A stretch of 64,000 bases of DNA from Aliidongia sp035943795 (GTDB lineage: Bacteria; Pseudomonadota; Alphaproteobacteria; ATCC43930; CGMCC-115725). The notes below the pieces were generated by a model. The model had not been told where the DNA came from, did no database searches, and saw nothing but the letters and a program-made list of their open reading frames with translations. Position 1 is the first letter of the stretch; each line of letters starts with the position of its first letter. The stretch covers positions 1 to 64,000 of the forward strand of contig NZ_DASZBY010000073.1 in the NCBI RefSeq assembly GCF_035943795.1, in the 5' to 3' direction. This document shows, in pieces, positions 28,328-37,499 of the stretch. The position numbers and the translations under genes are program-made.

Positions 28328-28355
28328 GCAACCTTTCCGGCCGCAAGCATCGAGA

Positions 28356-28392
28356 CGCGTCCCGATCCTCGCCGAACAGGAACCGGGACGCG
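28356..28392. terminator. Strong hairpin between convergent dioxygenase and LysR genes
   Basis: CGCGTCCCG (28356-28364) and CGGGACGCG (28384-28392) form a perfect 9-bp stem, extended inside by TCC/GGA. It lies in the 154-bp gap between two converging genes. There is no T-run, so it may stop transcription with Rho or protect 3' ends. Confidence 0.5.
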
Positions 28393-28481
28393 GCTCCCTT
28401 GAGAAAGCCCACGGCTTCTCGGCGGACCGTCGTTTCACGAGCTCGCGCGCGTCGATAAGGCGGCATATGCAAGGCGACAGC

Positions 28482-29474
28482 TCAGCCCTTGTCGGCGAGC
28501 TCTTCGAGATACCGGCGCAGGAACTCGACGAGGGTGAGCGCATTGGGCAGGAGCGGCCGGTCTCGGCGATAGATCAGACCGGCCGGGCGGCCGGGCGTGC
28601 TGATCGGCAGGGGCACGATCCGAATGGAGCCCCTCAGCAGATCGCCGGCCATCATCAGCCGGGGCGTGATGGTGATGTAGTCCGTCGAATGCAGCATCTC
28701 GCGGATGAAGCTGATGGAACTTGATCGCAGCGAGGCCGACGGCGGCAGGCTCAAGGTCGCAAGAAAGTGCTCGATCTCCTGACCCACCCGTTGACTTACC
28801 GTGGGCAGCACCAGGTCGAACGAGCCGAGGTCTTCGAGCCCGATATCGGCCCTGGCGAAGATCGGGTGATCCGCGCGCGCCAGGACGGAAATCGGCTCCT
28901 CGTACAGCACCTCCCGAACGAAGCCGTCTGGTGCCGAAGGATCGTAGAGGCGGCCGACGATCAGGTCCAGGTCGCCGGCCGCGAGCGACGGCAGCAGTTC
29001 CTCGGTCCGGCCTTGGACCAGGCGAACCAGAATGCCGGGATGGGCGCGCTTCAGACAGGCGAGGGCGCCCGGCAGCAACCCGGTCGCGGCCGCCGGCAAG
29101 GCGCCGAGCGCGATCGTCCCGCCCGAATGGCTCGATAGCCGGTCCAATTCCTCGTCCAGGCGCCCCAGCTCCGCCAGAATCCGGCGCGCCGTGTGCGCGA
29201 CCGCGTCCGAGAACAGCGTCGGAGAGACGCCTCGGGCGTGGCGCTCGAACAGGCGGACACCGAGCATCCCCTCGAGCTCTTTCAGGCTTTTGGACAGGCT
29301 CGGCTGGCTGATGCCGAGTGCCTGCGCCCCCTTGAGCAGGCTGCGGTGGGTGGCGATCGCGTCGATCGCCCGCAGCTGCCGCAGCTTCAGGCGCTCCTTC
29401 AAATACCTACGCACGGCGGAGCCGCCGATCGTGGGGCCGAAGATGGTGCGCCGGGAACGGAAAGCGATGGTCAC
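28482..29474 (-). CDS. LysR-family transcriptional regulator
   Basis: 330 residues. The winged HTH spans about residues 30-88 (LRQLRAIDAIATHRS ... ISQPSLSKSLKELE), and a two-lobed effector domain starts near residue 115. The opening RRYLKERLKLRQLR resembles the PcaQ/GbpR branch. The start is uncertain: GTG at 29474 gives about 20 extra residues, while a GTG at 29414 would begin VRRYLKER. It converges on the TauD operon and could regulate it, or the divergent kinase; no direct evidence. Confidence 0.85.
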   Translation of the reverse strand: MTIAFRSRRTIFGPTIGGSAVRRYLKERLKLRQLRAIDAIATHRSLLKGAQALGISQPSLSKSLKELEGMLGVRLFERHARGVSPTLFSDAVAHTARRILAELGRLDEELDRLSSHSGGTIALGALPAAATGLLPGALACLKRAHPGILVRLVQGRTEELLPSLAAGDLDLIVGRLYDPSAPDGFVREVLYEEPISVLARADHPIFARADIGLEDLGSFDLVLPTVSQRVGQEIEHFLATLSLPPSASLRSSSISFIREMLHSTDYITITPRLMMAGDLLRGSIRIVPLPISTPGRPAGLIYRRDRPLLPNALTLVEFLRRYLEELADKG

Positions 29475-29612
29475 TCACACCGAGAGCTATATCACCTCGT
29501 GATGCGGACGCTCCAGAAGCTCATTCGCACTCCATCCGCTCCCGGCTCGGGACTTCGGTTTCGGAAAAGATGTCGAGACCGGCGGCACGGCCGGTCCTAT
29601 CGTTAGCCGGTC

Positions 29613-29634
29613 CTTAAGTGGCTCTTCACCTAAG
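29613..29634. promoter_or_regulatory. Inverted repeat upstream of the MASE1 kinase
   Basis: CTTAAGTG-N6-CACCTAAG pairs at 7 of 8 positions, 63 bp before the kinase GTG and within the divergent LysR/kinase intergenic region. It could be an operator. It is not a clear T-N11-A LysR site. Confidence 0.35.
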
Positions 29635-29696
29635 ATGGCCTGGGGGCGGCATCACGTTCCGACAGCGGCTGAGTTCGGAGATCCAGAATCGCGACC

Positions 29697-32600
29697 GTGG
29701 AACAGGCGGATCGAGCCGATCGCCAGGCCGGACTCCCGGCGCTCATACTCATCGCCGCCCTCTACTATCTGGCGGCCCGCGGTGGCCTGCAGCTGCAGTT
29801 CCACGCCTCGCAGGCGACCCCCCTCTGGCCGCCATCGGGCGTTGCGCTGGCCGCGTTCCTGTTGTTCGGGTTGCCTGCGGCCGCTCCGGTTTTCGTGGGT
29901 GCCGTGCTGGCCAACCTCGCCGATTTCTTCGTCAAGGCCGATGCAGGTTCCCTGCTTTCCCTGGCCGACCTCGGCCGCCAATTCGGTGCCAACCCGAGCC
30001 AGATCCTCATCAGCGTCGCCATCGGCAGCGGTAACATGCTCGAGGCGGCCGCGGCCTGGATCATCGTCCGCCGTTTCGGTCCGGGCGGCACGTTTGACGA
30101 TCGGGTCCAGGATTTTCTGGTGTTTGCGATCGCCGTTCTGGGCGGTTGCCTGATCAGCAGCAGCGTCGGTGTGGCATCATTGCGGGTGGGGGCGTTCCTG
30201 CCGGCGAGCCTGATGGCGCCAGTGTGGTTCACCTGGTGGCTGGGCGATGTGGCCGGGATGTTGATTTTCACCCCGTTCCTCGTCGGATGGGTCGCCCATG
30301 GTTTCCGAGGGACGGCCTCGACCGCGGCAAAGGCCGGCGGGATGCTGGTGCTGCTGACCGCCATGACCGAGGTGATCTTCGACGACTGGCTCGGGCGCGG
30401 CCACCTGCAGGCGCTCGCCTATGCGCCGATCCCCTTGTTGCTCTGGATCGAATTTGCCTATGGGTATGCCATCGGCAGTCTTGGCGTCGTGGCGGTCGCT
30501 GCCGTTGCCGTCCTTGGGACCATCCATGGGCATGGGCCGTTTCACGCCGAGGAACAGAACGACGCACTGCTCGACCTGCAAGGTTTCATCGCCGTGGTTG
30601 CGGTGACGGCCGCCCTGTTCAACGCCGCCCTTCGGGAACGCTCGCGCGCGCTCATCGCGTTGCGCTCGGCACATGAGACGCTCGAGCATCGGGTCGTCGA
30701 GCGCACCGCCCAGCTCGAAACGGCCAACGAGGAACTGCTGGCGGCAACGGAACGGGCTCTGGCTACCCGGGAGGCGCTGGAGCGAAGCGAGGACGATTAT
30801 CGATCGCTCTACACCAGAACCCCGGCGTTGCTGCATTCGATCGATGCCGAGGGTCGCTTGCTCAGCGTCAGCGATCACTGGTTGACCTCGCTCGGCTATC
30901 ACGCCGACGAAGTCATCGGCCGCAAGTCGCAAGAGTTCCTGTCGCCAGAGTCCCAGCGCTACGCGCGCGAGGTCGTCCTGCCCGGCTTTTTCGAAACCGG
31001 CGTCTGTTCCGCCATCCCCTACGAGTTCGTCAAGAAGAACGGTGGGAGGATGGATGTCCTGCTGTCGGCGATCAGCGAGCGCGATGCCGACGGTAAGGTT
31101 CTTCGCTCGTTGGCCGTCATGGTGGATGTCACGGAGCAGAAGCGTGCCGAGGCGGCGTTGCGGGCGACCGAGACTCGGCTGGTCCACGAAAAAGAGCGTG
31201 CCGAGGAGGCAAACAGGGCGAAATCCGCATTTCTCGCCAATATGAGCCATGAGATCCGGACACCGATGAACGGCATCATCGGCATGAACGGCCTGTTGCA
31301 GCAGACGCCGCTCGATGCTGTCCAGACCCGGTACGCGGAGGCCGTGCAGCAATCGGCGATGTCCTTGCTCCAGATCATCAATGACATTCTCGACCTGTCG
31401 AAGCTCGAGGCGGGAAAGCTCGACCTCGAGACGATCGACATCGAGCTGTCTCGCCTGATCGAGGACGTGGCCGACCTGATGGCGCCGCGCGCCCAGGAGA
31501 AGGGGCTGGAATTGATCTGTTGGGTCGATCCTTCGGCTCGTCGGGCGGTGAAGGGCGATTCCACCAGAATTCGACAGATCCTCCTCAACCTGCTCTCCAA
31601 TGCGGTGAAGTTCACCGAACGCGGCTTCGTCTCCGTCGAAGTAAAGGCGGGCGCTGAGGCCGACGGCGAGCGCCTTTATACCTTTTCCGTTCAGGACACG
31701 GGCATCGGCCTCAGCGATAGCGCCCTTGGCAAGCTCTTCCAGAAATTCGAGCAGGGCGACGGCTCCATCACCCGACGCTTCGGGGGCACCGGCCTCGGCC
31801 TGAGCATCGTCAAGCAACTGACCGATCTGATGCACGGCAACATCGAGGTCACGCCTCGCGACGGCGGGGGAACGAAATTCACCGTCTCGTTCCGGCTGAG
31901 CGATGGTCTTCGACCCCACCAGGTGACCCCGCGCCTCGACCTGGCCGGGGTCCGCGCTCTCGTCGTCGACGACATGCCGCTCAATCGGACGATTTTCATC
32001 CGACAATTGGAAGGTGTCGGTATCGTCGTGGCCGAAGCGGCCAACGGCCGGGAAGCGCTCGATCTGATCCGGCTCGCCGACGATGCCGGCACGCCCTATG
32101 ACGTCGTCTTGCTGGATCGCAGCCTGCCGGATGTGGCCGGACCGGACACGGCAACGTTGATCCGGCAAAACCGTGGGTGGGTCCAGCCGAAGATCGTCGA
32201 TGTCTCGTCGATGGGAACCGGGGCGACCGCCGGGGACCTTCCCGACCTCTTCGATGGCGCCCTGACCAAGCCCGTGCATCGGGACGCGCTCATCGATTGC
32301 GTCGCACTGGTTCTGGGCGGCGACATCCCCGTTCCCGCATTCGGTCCATTGCCCGGCTCCGCCAGGCATCCGGTCAAGTCCAGGCTTACGGGCCTGGTGC
32401 TGCTGGTCGAAGACAACGTCATCAATCAGTTGCTCGCGACCGAAATATTGACGATGGCCGGCGCGACCGTGGAAATCGTCGAAGATGGTCTTCAGGCCCT
32501 GACGATGGCGGCCGCCAAGCAGTACGATATCATTCTGATGGACGTTCAGATGCCCGTGCTGGATGGGTACGAGGCCGCACGCCGGATCCGCGAACTCGAC

Positions 32601-33212
32601 GGCCCCCGTGGCGAGGTTCCGATCATCGCCATGACCGCGAACGCCATGCAGGGCGATCGCGAGCGTTGCCTCGAGGCGGGCATGGTCGACTATGTCTCCA
32701 AGCCGATCGACTCCGACTTTCTGGTCGTCTCCGTCGGGCGTTGGATCGCCGCTTCGAGAACGCTGGTGGATGGGAGCGATCGCACCGCGTCCGCCCATGG
32801 TCAGACCGGAAATCCGGAGCCTTCATCGGTCATCGATCACGAGCGGATGGCGGACCTCCGAAACATCACGCCGATCGACACGTTTCCCGAGATATTGGGG
32901 TTCTTTCTCGACAGCCTGCGCGAGCGGATGGTGCGGATCGGGGATCTTCCGAGAACCGGGGACTTCGCCTTGCTCGCGCGCGAAGTCCGGGAGCTGCGTC
33001 GGACCTGTGCGAACTATGCCGCTGTCCGGGTCGAGCATTTCGCCCATATTCTCGAGAATCTGTGCCTCGGCGGAGACATGACGTCGATCGAGGCCGGCAT
33101 GGAGCGGCTTTCGAGCGCCGCCGACGAGGCGTCCCAGGTCATTCGCGAATTGATCCTGTCGTCGGGCGGTACCCGCACCGCGCGCCGCAAGGTGCGGATG
33201 GGGAGGCCCTGA
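29697..33212 (+). CDS. MASE1-PAS hybrid histidine kinase with two receivers and a degenerate Hpt
   Basis: 1171 residues. Residues 1-310 form an eight-helix MASE1 membrane sensor (motif LWPPSGVALAAFLLFG). A short coiled coil and a PAS domain (about 375-490) follow. HisKA has the phosphoacceptor H518 in NMSHEIRTPMNG, then HATPase with N, GIGL and GTGLGLSIVKQL boxes. Receiver 1 (about 755-870) has DD, VLLDRSLPD and TKPV; receiver 2 (about 900-1020) has VEDN, ILMDVQMPVLDG and SKPI. The C-terminal helical bundle looks like an Hpt domain, but the motif that should read AHxLKG is VRELRR, with arginine 1098 in place of histidine. The GTG start at 29697 is the first in-frame start before the first helix. 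Confidence 0.9.
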   Translation: MEQADRADRQAGLPALILIAALYYLAARGGLQLQFHASQATPLWPPSGVALAAFLLFGLPAAAPVFVGAVLANLADFFVKADAGSLLSLADLGRQFGANPSQILISVAIGSGNMLEAAAAWIIVRRFGPGGTFDDRVQDFLVFAIAVLGGCLISSSVGVASLRVGAFLPASLMAPVWFTWWLGDVAGMLIFTPFLVGWVAHGFRGTASTAAKAGGMLVLLTAMTEVIFDDWLGRGHLQALAYAPIPLLLWIEFAYGYAIGSLGVVAVAAVAVLGTIHGHGPFHAEEQNDALLDLQGFIAVVAVTAALFNAALRERSRALIALRSAHETLEHRVVERTAQLETANEELLAATERALATREALERSEDDYRSLYTRTPALLHSIDAEGRLLSVSDHWLTSLGYHADEVIGRKSQEFLSPESQRYAREVVLPGFFETGVCSAIPYEFVKKNGGRMDVLLSAISERDADGKVLRSLAVMVDVTEQKRAEAALRATETRLVHEKERAEEANRAKSAFLANMSHEIRTPMNGIIGMNGLLQQTPLDAVQTRYAEAVQQSAMSLLQIINDILDLSKLEAGKLDLETIDIELSRLIEDVADLMAPRAQEKGLELICWVDPSARRAVKGDSTRIRQILLNLLSNAVKFTERGFVSVEVKAGAEADGERLYTFSVQDTGIGLSDSALGKLFQKFEQGDGSITRRFGGTGLGLSIVKQLTDLMHGNIEVTPRDGGGTKFTVSFRLSDGLRPHQVTPRLDLAGVRALVVDDMPLNRTIFIRQLEGVGIVVAEAANGREALDLIRLADDAGTPYDVVLLDRSLPDVAGPDTATLIRQNRGWVQPKIVDVSSMGTGATAGDLPDLFDGALTKPVHRDALIDCVALVLGGDIPVPAFGPLPGSARHPVKSRLTGLVLLVEDNVINQLLATEILTMAGATVEIVEDGLQALTMAAAKQYDIILMDVQMPVLDGYEAARRIRELDGPRGEVPIIAMTANAMQGDRERCLEAGMVDYVSKPIDSDFLVVSVGRWIAASRTLVDGSDRTASAHGQTGNPEPSSVIDHERMADLRNITPIDTFPEILGFFLDSLRERMVRIGDLPRTGDFALLAREVRELRRTCANYAAVRVEHFAHILENLCLGGDMTSIEAGMERLSSAADEASQVIRELILSSGGTRTARRKVRMGRP

Positions 33213-33266
33213 GGCGGACCCACAGGGAACCGTCGGGCATATGGCGGTTACTCGAGCACGGAGGAG

Positions 33267-33300
33267 GGGCGGACGCGGCGGTCCAAAGCCGCGGCCGCCC
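33267..33300. terminator. GC-rich hairpin between convergent genes
   Basis: GGGCGG-AC-GCGGC and GCCGC-GG-CCGCCC pair over 11 base pairs with a 2x2 internal loop and an 8-base terminal loop. It lies between the ends of the MASE1 kinase (33212) and the aldehyde dehydrogenase (33309). No T-run follows on either strand. Confidence 0.45.
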
Positions 33301-33308
33301 GATACCGC

Positions 33309-34742
33309 TCAGATCGCCGCGGCCGAGACCATCTTGGTGTTCAGATAGGCTTCGATAGCCTCCAAGCCGCCTTCGGAGCCGTAGCCGCTGTCCTTGACGC
33401 CGCCGAACGGCACTTCCGGCAGCGCGATGCCATGGTGATTGACCGACAGCATGCCGACCTCGACACGGCTGGTCAGCGTCTGCAGCGTCTTGTGCGACGA
33501 GGTGTAAGCATAGGCGGCCAAACCGAAGTCGAGGCGGTTGGCCTCGGCAATCACCTCGTCGATGGTCGAGAAGCGGCTGACGAGTGCCAGCGGGCCGAAC
33601 GGTTCCTCGTTCATCGCGCGCATGTCGGGGGTCATGCCGGTCAGCACGGTCGGCTCGAAGAAATTGCCGACATTGCCGATGCGCTTGCCGCCGGTGGCGA
33701 TGGTGGCACCCTTGGCGACGGCGTCCGTGATCAGGGCTTCCATCGCCGGGATGCGCCGCGGATTGGCAAGCGGTCCCATGGTGGTGCCCTGTTCGAGGCC
33801 GTGGCCGACCTTGATCTTGTTGGCATGGGCCACGAACTTCTCGACGAACTCGTCATGTACCGCGTCCTGGATCAGGAAGCGGGTAGGGGCCACGCACACC
33901 TGTCCGGCATTGCGGAACTTGTTGGCCGCGAGAATGGCGGCGGCGCTGTCGATGTTGGCATCGTCGAACACCATCGACGGCGCATGGCCGCCCAACTCCA
34001 TCGTCGCCCGCTTCATGTGCGCACCGGCGAGCGCCGCCAGATGCTTGCCGATCGGGGTGGAGCCGGTGAAGGAGATCTTCTTGATGATCGGGTGCGGGAT
34101 CAGATACTCGCTGATGGTCGCCGGCACGCCGAACACCAGGTTGATGACGCCGGCCGGCACGCCGGCATCGAGCCAGCACTGCACATAGGCCGCGAGCGAA
34201 CCCGGGGTTTCTTCCGGGCCCTTGACGATGATCGAGCAGCCGGCCGCGAGGGCCGCGCAGATCTTGCGGTTGGCCTGATTGATGGGGAAGTTCCAGGGCG
34301 TGAAGGCGGCGACCGGGCCGACCGGCTCCTTGATCACCAGCTGCATGACGTTCTCGGCCCGGCTCGGCACCACGCGGCCATAGGCACGGCGGGCCTCCTC
34401 GGCGAACCACTCGATGATGTCGGCCGAGAACGCGGTCTCCATCTTCGCCTCGATGACGGGCTTGCCCTGTTCGAGTGTCATGATGCGGCCGATGTCTTCG
34501 ACGCGCGTGCGCAGGATCTCCGCCGCCTTGCGCATGATCTTGCTGCGGTCATAGGCCGACATCCGGCGCCAGGTCTCGAAGCCCTTCTGTGCGGCAGCGA
34601 GCGCGCGGTCGAGATCGGGGATGTCGGCATGCGCGACGGTGCCATTCACCTCTCCGGTCGCCGGGTTCGGAACGTCGAGGGTCTTGCCCGATTGGCTAGG
34701 CCCCCAATTGCCGTCGATGAGAAGCTGAACAGCAGGATACAT
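33309..34742 (-). CDS. NAD(P)-dependent semialdehyde dehydrogenase (succinate or 2-oxoglutarate semialdehyde type)
   Basis: 477 residues, aldehyde dehydrogenase superfamily. N151 lies in the TPWNFPIN motif, E249 in MELGGHAPS and the nucleophile C283 in NAGQVCVAPTRF, all intact. The cofactor region FTGSTPIGKHL is present. Overall pattern is closest to GabD-like succinate semialdehyde and 2-oxoglutarate semialdehyde dehydrogenases. It is monocistronic here. The latter activity would complete the oxidative sugar-acid pathway encoded at 42736-48163, but that link is inferred. Confidence 0.88.
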   Translation of the reverse strand: MYPAVQLLIDGNWGPSQSGKTLDVPNPATGEVNGTVAHADIPDLDRALAAAQKGFETWRRMSAYDRSKIMRKAAEILRTRVEDIGRIMTLEQGKPVIEAKMETAFSADIIEWFAEEARRAYGRVVPSRAENVMQLVIKEPVGPVAAFTPWNFPINQANRKICAALAAGCSIIVKGPEETPGSLAAYVQCWLDAGVPAGVINLVFGVPATISEYLIPHPIIKKISFTGSTPIGKHLAALAGAHMKRATMELGGHAPSMVFDDANIDSAAAILAANKFRNAGQVCVAPTRFLIQDAVHDEFVEKFVAHANKIKVGHGLEQGTTMGPLANPRRIPAMEALITDAVAKGATIATGGKRIGNVGNFFEPTVLTGMTPDMRAMNEEPFGPLALVSRFSTIDEVIAEANRLDFGLAAYAYTSSHKTLQTLTSRVEVGMLSVNHHGIALPEVPFGGVKDSGYGSEGGLEAIEAYLNTKMVSAAAI

Positions 34743-35116
34743 GGCACCATCCTTGGATCATAAAAAAGCGCGTCGTCGGTCGATCGTTCCGTCCATTATC
34801 GGACGAACAGTTTCGCTCGGCGGCCCGGTCGGCCCGCGAAGCTCGTTTATTTGGGGGGTCGACGCGGGCTTGTCGAGGCATTGAACGCCCGATCGGCGGA
34901 GTTGCCGCACCAACCGTTACGCTTCGGCTCCTGCCGTCATATCGGCCGTGCGGCTCTCGGCGATCACCGTGCCAGCATCTATAGGGGCGCACCTGCGCGG
35001 AATTACCGCTCGTCACGGCGCTGAGTCGGCTTCGGCGTGCAAGTGCGACGGTGGGGTGCTATTTTAGGTGTAGAGCGTTGCCTTTGCAACCGATGTAACA
35101 CGGGTGGAGTGGCGCG
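34743..35116. other. Divergent intergenic region
   Basis: 374 bp between the aldehyde dehydrogenase and the AT-rich gene at 35117. No gene is supported. Composition falls towards the right end. A small hairpin, GTTGC-CTTT-GCAAC, lies at 35077-35090, and TATTTTAGG just before it could be part of the promoter for the rightward gene. Confidence 0.4.
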
Positions 35117-35824
35117 ATGAGCAAGAGAATAGTTCTGATTCCATTTCCTACCGATAACAGCCAGGAGCATCTGTTTTCCACAAAAGGCGGGAACATACTT
35201 CCGGAAACGATACAACAAGAAGAAGATGCTGCTCGTAGTTTATCTGAAACCCATCGGTTGGTTCAAAAAGTCGAATCTTTCCCAGATAGTCCGAAAAAGC
35301 AGATCGTTTTGTCGGAAATACAGGGTGCGCATAATATCAATAAGGAAAATCTTCGAAAGGCGCGGACAAATAGAGAAGAGTCCACTAAACCGGGTTGGAG
35401 GAGAATAGCAGCGACTGATATTTTCTGTAGTAACACGGTAGGACTCGCACGTGTATTGGCAGATCTTTTTGAGGCTGATGATGTATTGTATATCCGGGGG
35501 CATTGCGCCGCAGGATCACCAATGCTCCAGTCATCGGATCATGAAATAGACATTGCAATCCCAGATATCATTGCTCTGTTGGCCAATGGGCTGCCAAAGG
35601 TTTACCCGGGGCGGATCAAATTATTTGCGTGCGAGTCTGCCTTGGGCCTGAATGCGAAGGAATCATTCGCGGCTCTATTTAAGAAAACGTTGGTCAACAA
35701 AGGCTGGGTCAACGCTAGAGTGGTTGGCTATGGGGAGAGCTTGAACACGTTCATAGTAAGAGCGGACGGACACAAGTCCGCTACAGACGGGACGCGAGCC
35801 AAAGACAACAAGGTTTACGCTTGA
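35117..35824 (+). CDS. Unknown protein with caspase/C80-like His-Cys pattern, probably acquired
   Basis: 235 residues, cytosolic, no signal peptide. Base composition is far AT-richer than both neighbours, and it stands alone, which suggests horizontal transfer. The first 100 residues are polar and probably disordered or helical. Residues 105-215 follow the clan CD (caspase, RTX C80, CHAT) pattern: a strand ending in a histidine (DVLYIRGHCAAGS, H129), helix, then a strand ending in a cysteine (RIKLFACESALG, C172), and a further strand before GYGES. The H-to-C spacing of 43 residues suits this fold. I make the fold assignment from pattern only; an inactive or toxin-related protein is possible. 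GGAG lies 7 bases before the ATG. Confidence 0.7.
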   Translation: MSKRIVLIPFPTDNSQEHLFSTKGGNILPETIQQEEDAARSLSETHRLVQKVESFPDSPKKQIVLSEIQGAHNINKENLRKARTNREESTKPGWRRIAATDIFCSNTVGLARVLADLFEADDVLYIRGHCAAGSPMLQSSDHEIDIAIPDIIALLANGLPKVYPGRIKLFACESALGLNAKESFAALFKKTLVNKGWVNARVVGYGESLNTFIVRADGHKSATDGTRAKDNKVYA

Positions 35825-35945
35825 GGGATGCATCAGGCCGTCGGGCTGATCGTAGGAGATCGTCGATGTGACGTCGCGGTCGGGCGCTTGACCGAGCTAC
35901 CGTCAGGTGCGAGTTCCATGGTCGACGACGGTACTCGGCGACAGA

Positions 35946-37499
35946 TCAATGCGGCCCAAGGTTCGCCAGGAGACGTTCCAGATCCCTGAGGGTCACCGGC
36001 TTCACCAGATGATGGTCGAAGCCGGCGGCGGACGACTGCATCTTGTCCCGGTCCTGGCCCCAGCCCGTCTGCGCGATGATCGGGGTCCGTTTGAAAGCGT
36101 CGTCCTGGCGGAGCATGCGGCAGACCGCGTAGCCGTCCATGCCCGGCAGGCCGATATCCAGGAGAATGGCGTCCGGCTGGAAGGCTTTTGCCGTCTCCAG
36201 CGCGCGGCGACCGTCATGCACGAGTTGATAGGTATGGCCGATCTCCTCGAGCATCAGGCCCGCGATTTCCGCGACCTCGACGTTATCGTCCACGACGAGG
36301 ATTTTCAGAGATCGGGACGACGGCGGCGGCGGCGCGACCTCGGCGTCGGGTTTCCGTTCGGGCTCGGCCGCCCGGGGGACGCGGACGGTGAACGTGCTGC
36401 CCTGGCCGGTGCCGGCACTCTCGACCTCGACCGTGCCGCCATGGAGTGTGACGAGCTGTTTCACCAATGCCAGCCCGATGCCGAGGCCGCCGTGCGCTCG
36501 ATCGAGGTGGTGGTCGACCTGGGCGAACAGCTGGAAGACCTTGGATTGCATCTCGGCAGGGATGCCGATGCCGTCGTCGGTAACGGCGATCACCGCGGTG
36601 TCACCGTCGGCGTTAACCGAGAGACCGATGCGGCCACCCGCGGGCGTGTATTTGGCCGCGTTGTTGAGGAGGTTGCCCAGAATCTGTGCCAGACGCGTCA
36701 GGTCCGCCTCGAGCCAGATCGGCGATGTCGGCATATCGATCGTGAGCGAATGCCCGGCAGCGTCGATCAGCGGCCGGCTGCCTTCCACCGCCGCACGAAC
36801 GACGTCTGCCGCCGCAATCCTGTCCTTGCGCAGTTCGATCTTGCCCTGGCTCACGCGGGACACGTCGAGCAGATCGTCGATGAGCCGCACCAGATGGACG
36901 AGCTGCCGGTCCATCATGTCGCGGATATCGGCGGCGCCAGCGCCATCGGGACTGCGGCGCAGGATGTCGATCCCCTGCCGCAGAGGCGCCAGCGGATTGC
37001 GCAACTCGTGCGCCAGGGTCGCAAGGAACTCGTCCTTGCGCTTGTCGGCATCCTTGAGCGCTTCGGCCTGGGCCTGTAGTTCGTCGCGCTGCACGGCGAT
37101 CTGCTGCCGCTGCCGATAGAGATCGAAGAAGACCTCCGCCTTGCTGCGCAGGATGTCCGGCTCGATCGGCTTATAGATGAAGTCGACGGCACCGGCCTCG
37201 TAACCGCGAAAACGGCGCAGGCTGTCGGCACTGCCGGCCGTGACGAAGATGATTGGAATGCGCCGGGTCCGCTCGTTCCCCCGCATCAGCTCGGCCAGTT
37301 CGAAACCGTTCAGCCCGGGCATCTGCACGTCGACGAGCGCCAGCGCAACGTCGTTCCTGAGCAGGAGCTCCAGCGCTTCGTCGCCGGACCGCGCCTTCAA
37401 CAGGGTCAGGCCGTCCCGGCGCAGCAACGCCTCCAGCGACAGGAGGTTCTCTTCCAGATCGTCGACCAGAAGAAAGGAAACGGGACTCATGGTCGACAT
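35946..37499 (-). CDS. Soluble REC-HisKA-HATPase-REC hybrid kinase
   Basis: 517 residues, no membrane helix. N-terminal receiver with D57 in LALVDVQMPG, then a coiled linker (RQQIAVQRDELQAQAEAL), HisKA with H164 in TLAHELRNPL, HATPase with DDGIGIP and LGIGLALVKQ, a proline-rich linker, and a C-terminal receiver (VVDDN, ILLDIGLPGMDG, VKPV). The start at 37499 has AGAGG upstream. The ATG at 37490, which forms an ATGA overlap with the CheB stop, is the alternative. Last gene of a four-gene signalling operon with CheB, CheR and the large kinase. Confidence 0.9.
   Translation of the reverse strand: MSTMSPVSFLLVDDLEENLLSLEALLRRDGLTLLKARSGDEALELLLRNDVALALVDVQMPGLNGFELAELMRGNERTRRIPIIFVTAGSADSLRRFRGYEAGAVDFIYKPIEPDILRSKAEVFFDLYRQRQQIAVQRDELQAQAEALKDADKRKDEFLATLAHELRNPLAPLRQGIDILRRSPDGAGAADIRDMMDRQLVHLVRLIDDLLDVSRVSQGKIELRKDRIAAADVVRAAVEGSRPLIDAAGHSLTIDMPTSPIWLEADLTRLAQILGNLLNNAAKYTPAGGRIGLSVNADGDTAVIAVTDDGIGIPAEMQSKVFQLFAQVDHHLDRAHGGLGIGLALVKQLVTLHGGTVEVESAGTGQGSTFTVRVPRAAEPERKPDAEVAPPPPSSRSLKILVVDDNVEVAEIAGLMLEEIGHTYQLVHDGRRALETAKAFQPDAILLDIGLPGMDGYAVCRMLRQDDAFKRTPIIAQTGWGQDRDKMQSSAAGFDHHLVKPVTLRDLERLLANLGPH

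Noticed and set aside
30177..32798. 873-codon minus-strand frame inside the MASE1 kinase
   Set aside because: Antisense shadow of a well supported gene; no domain or start signal.
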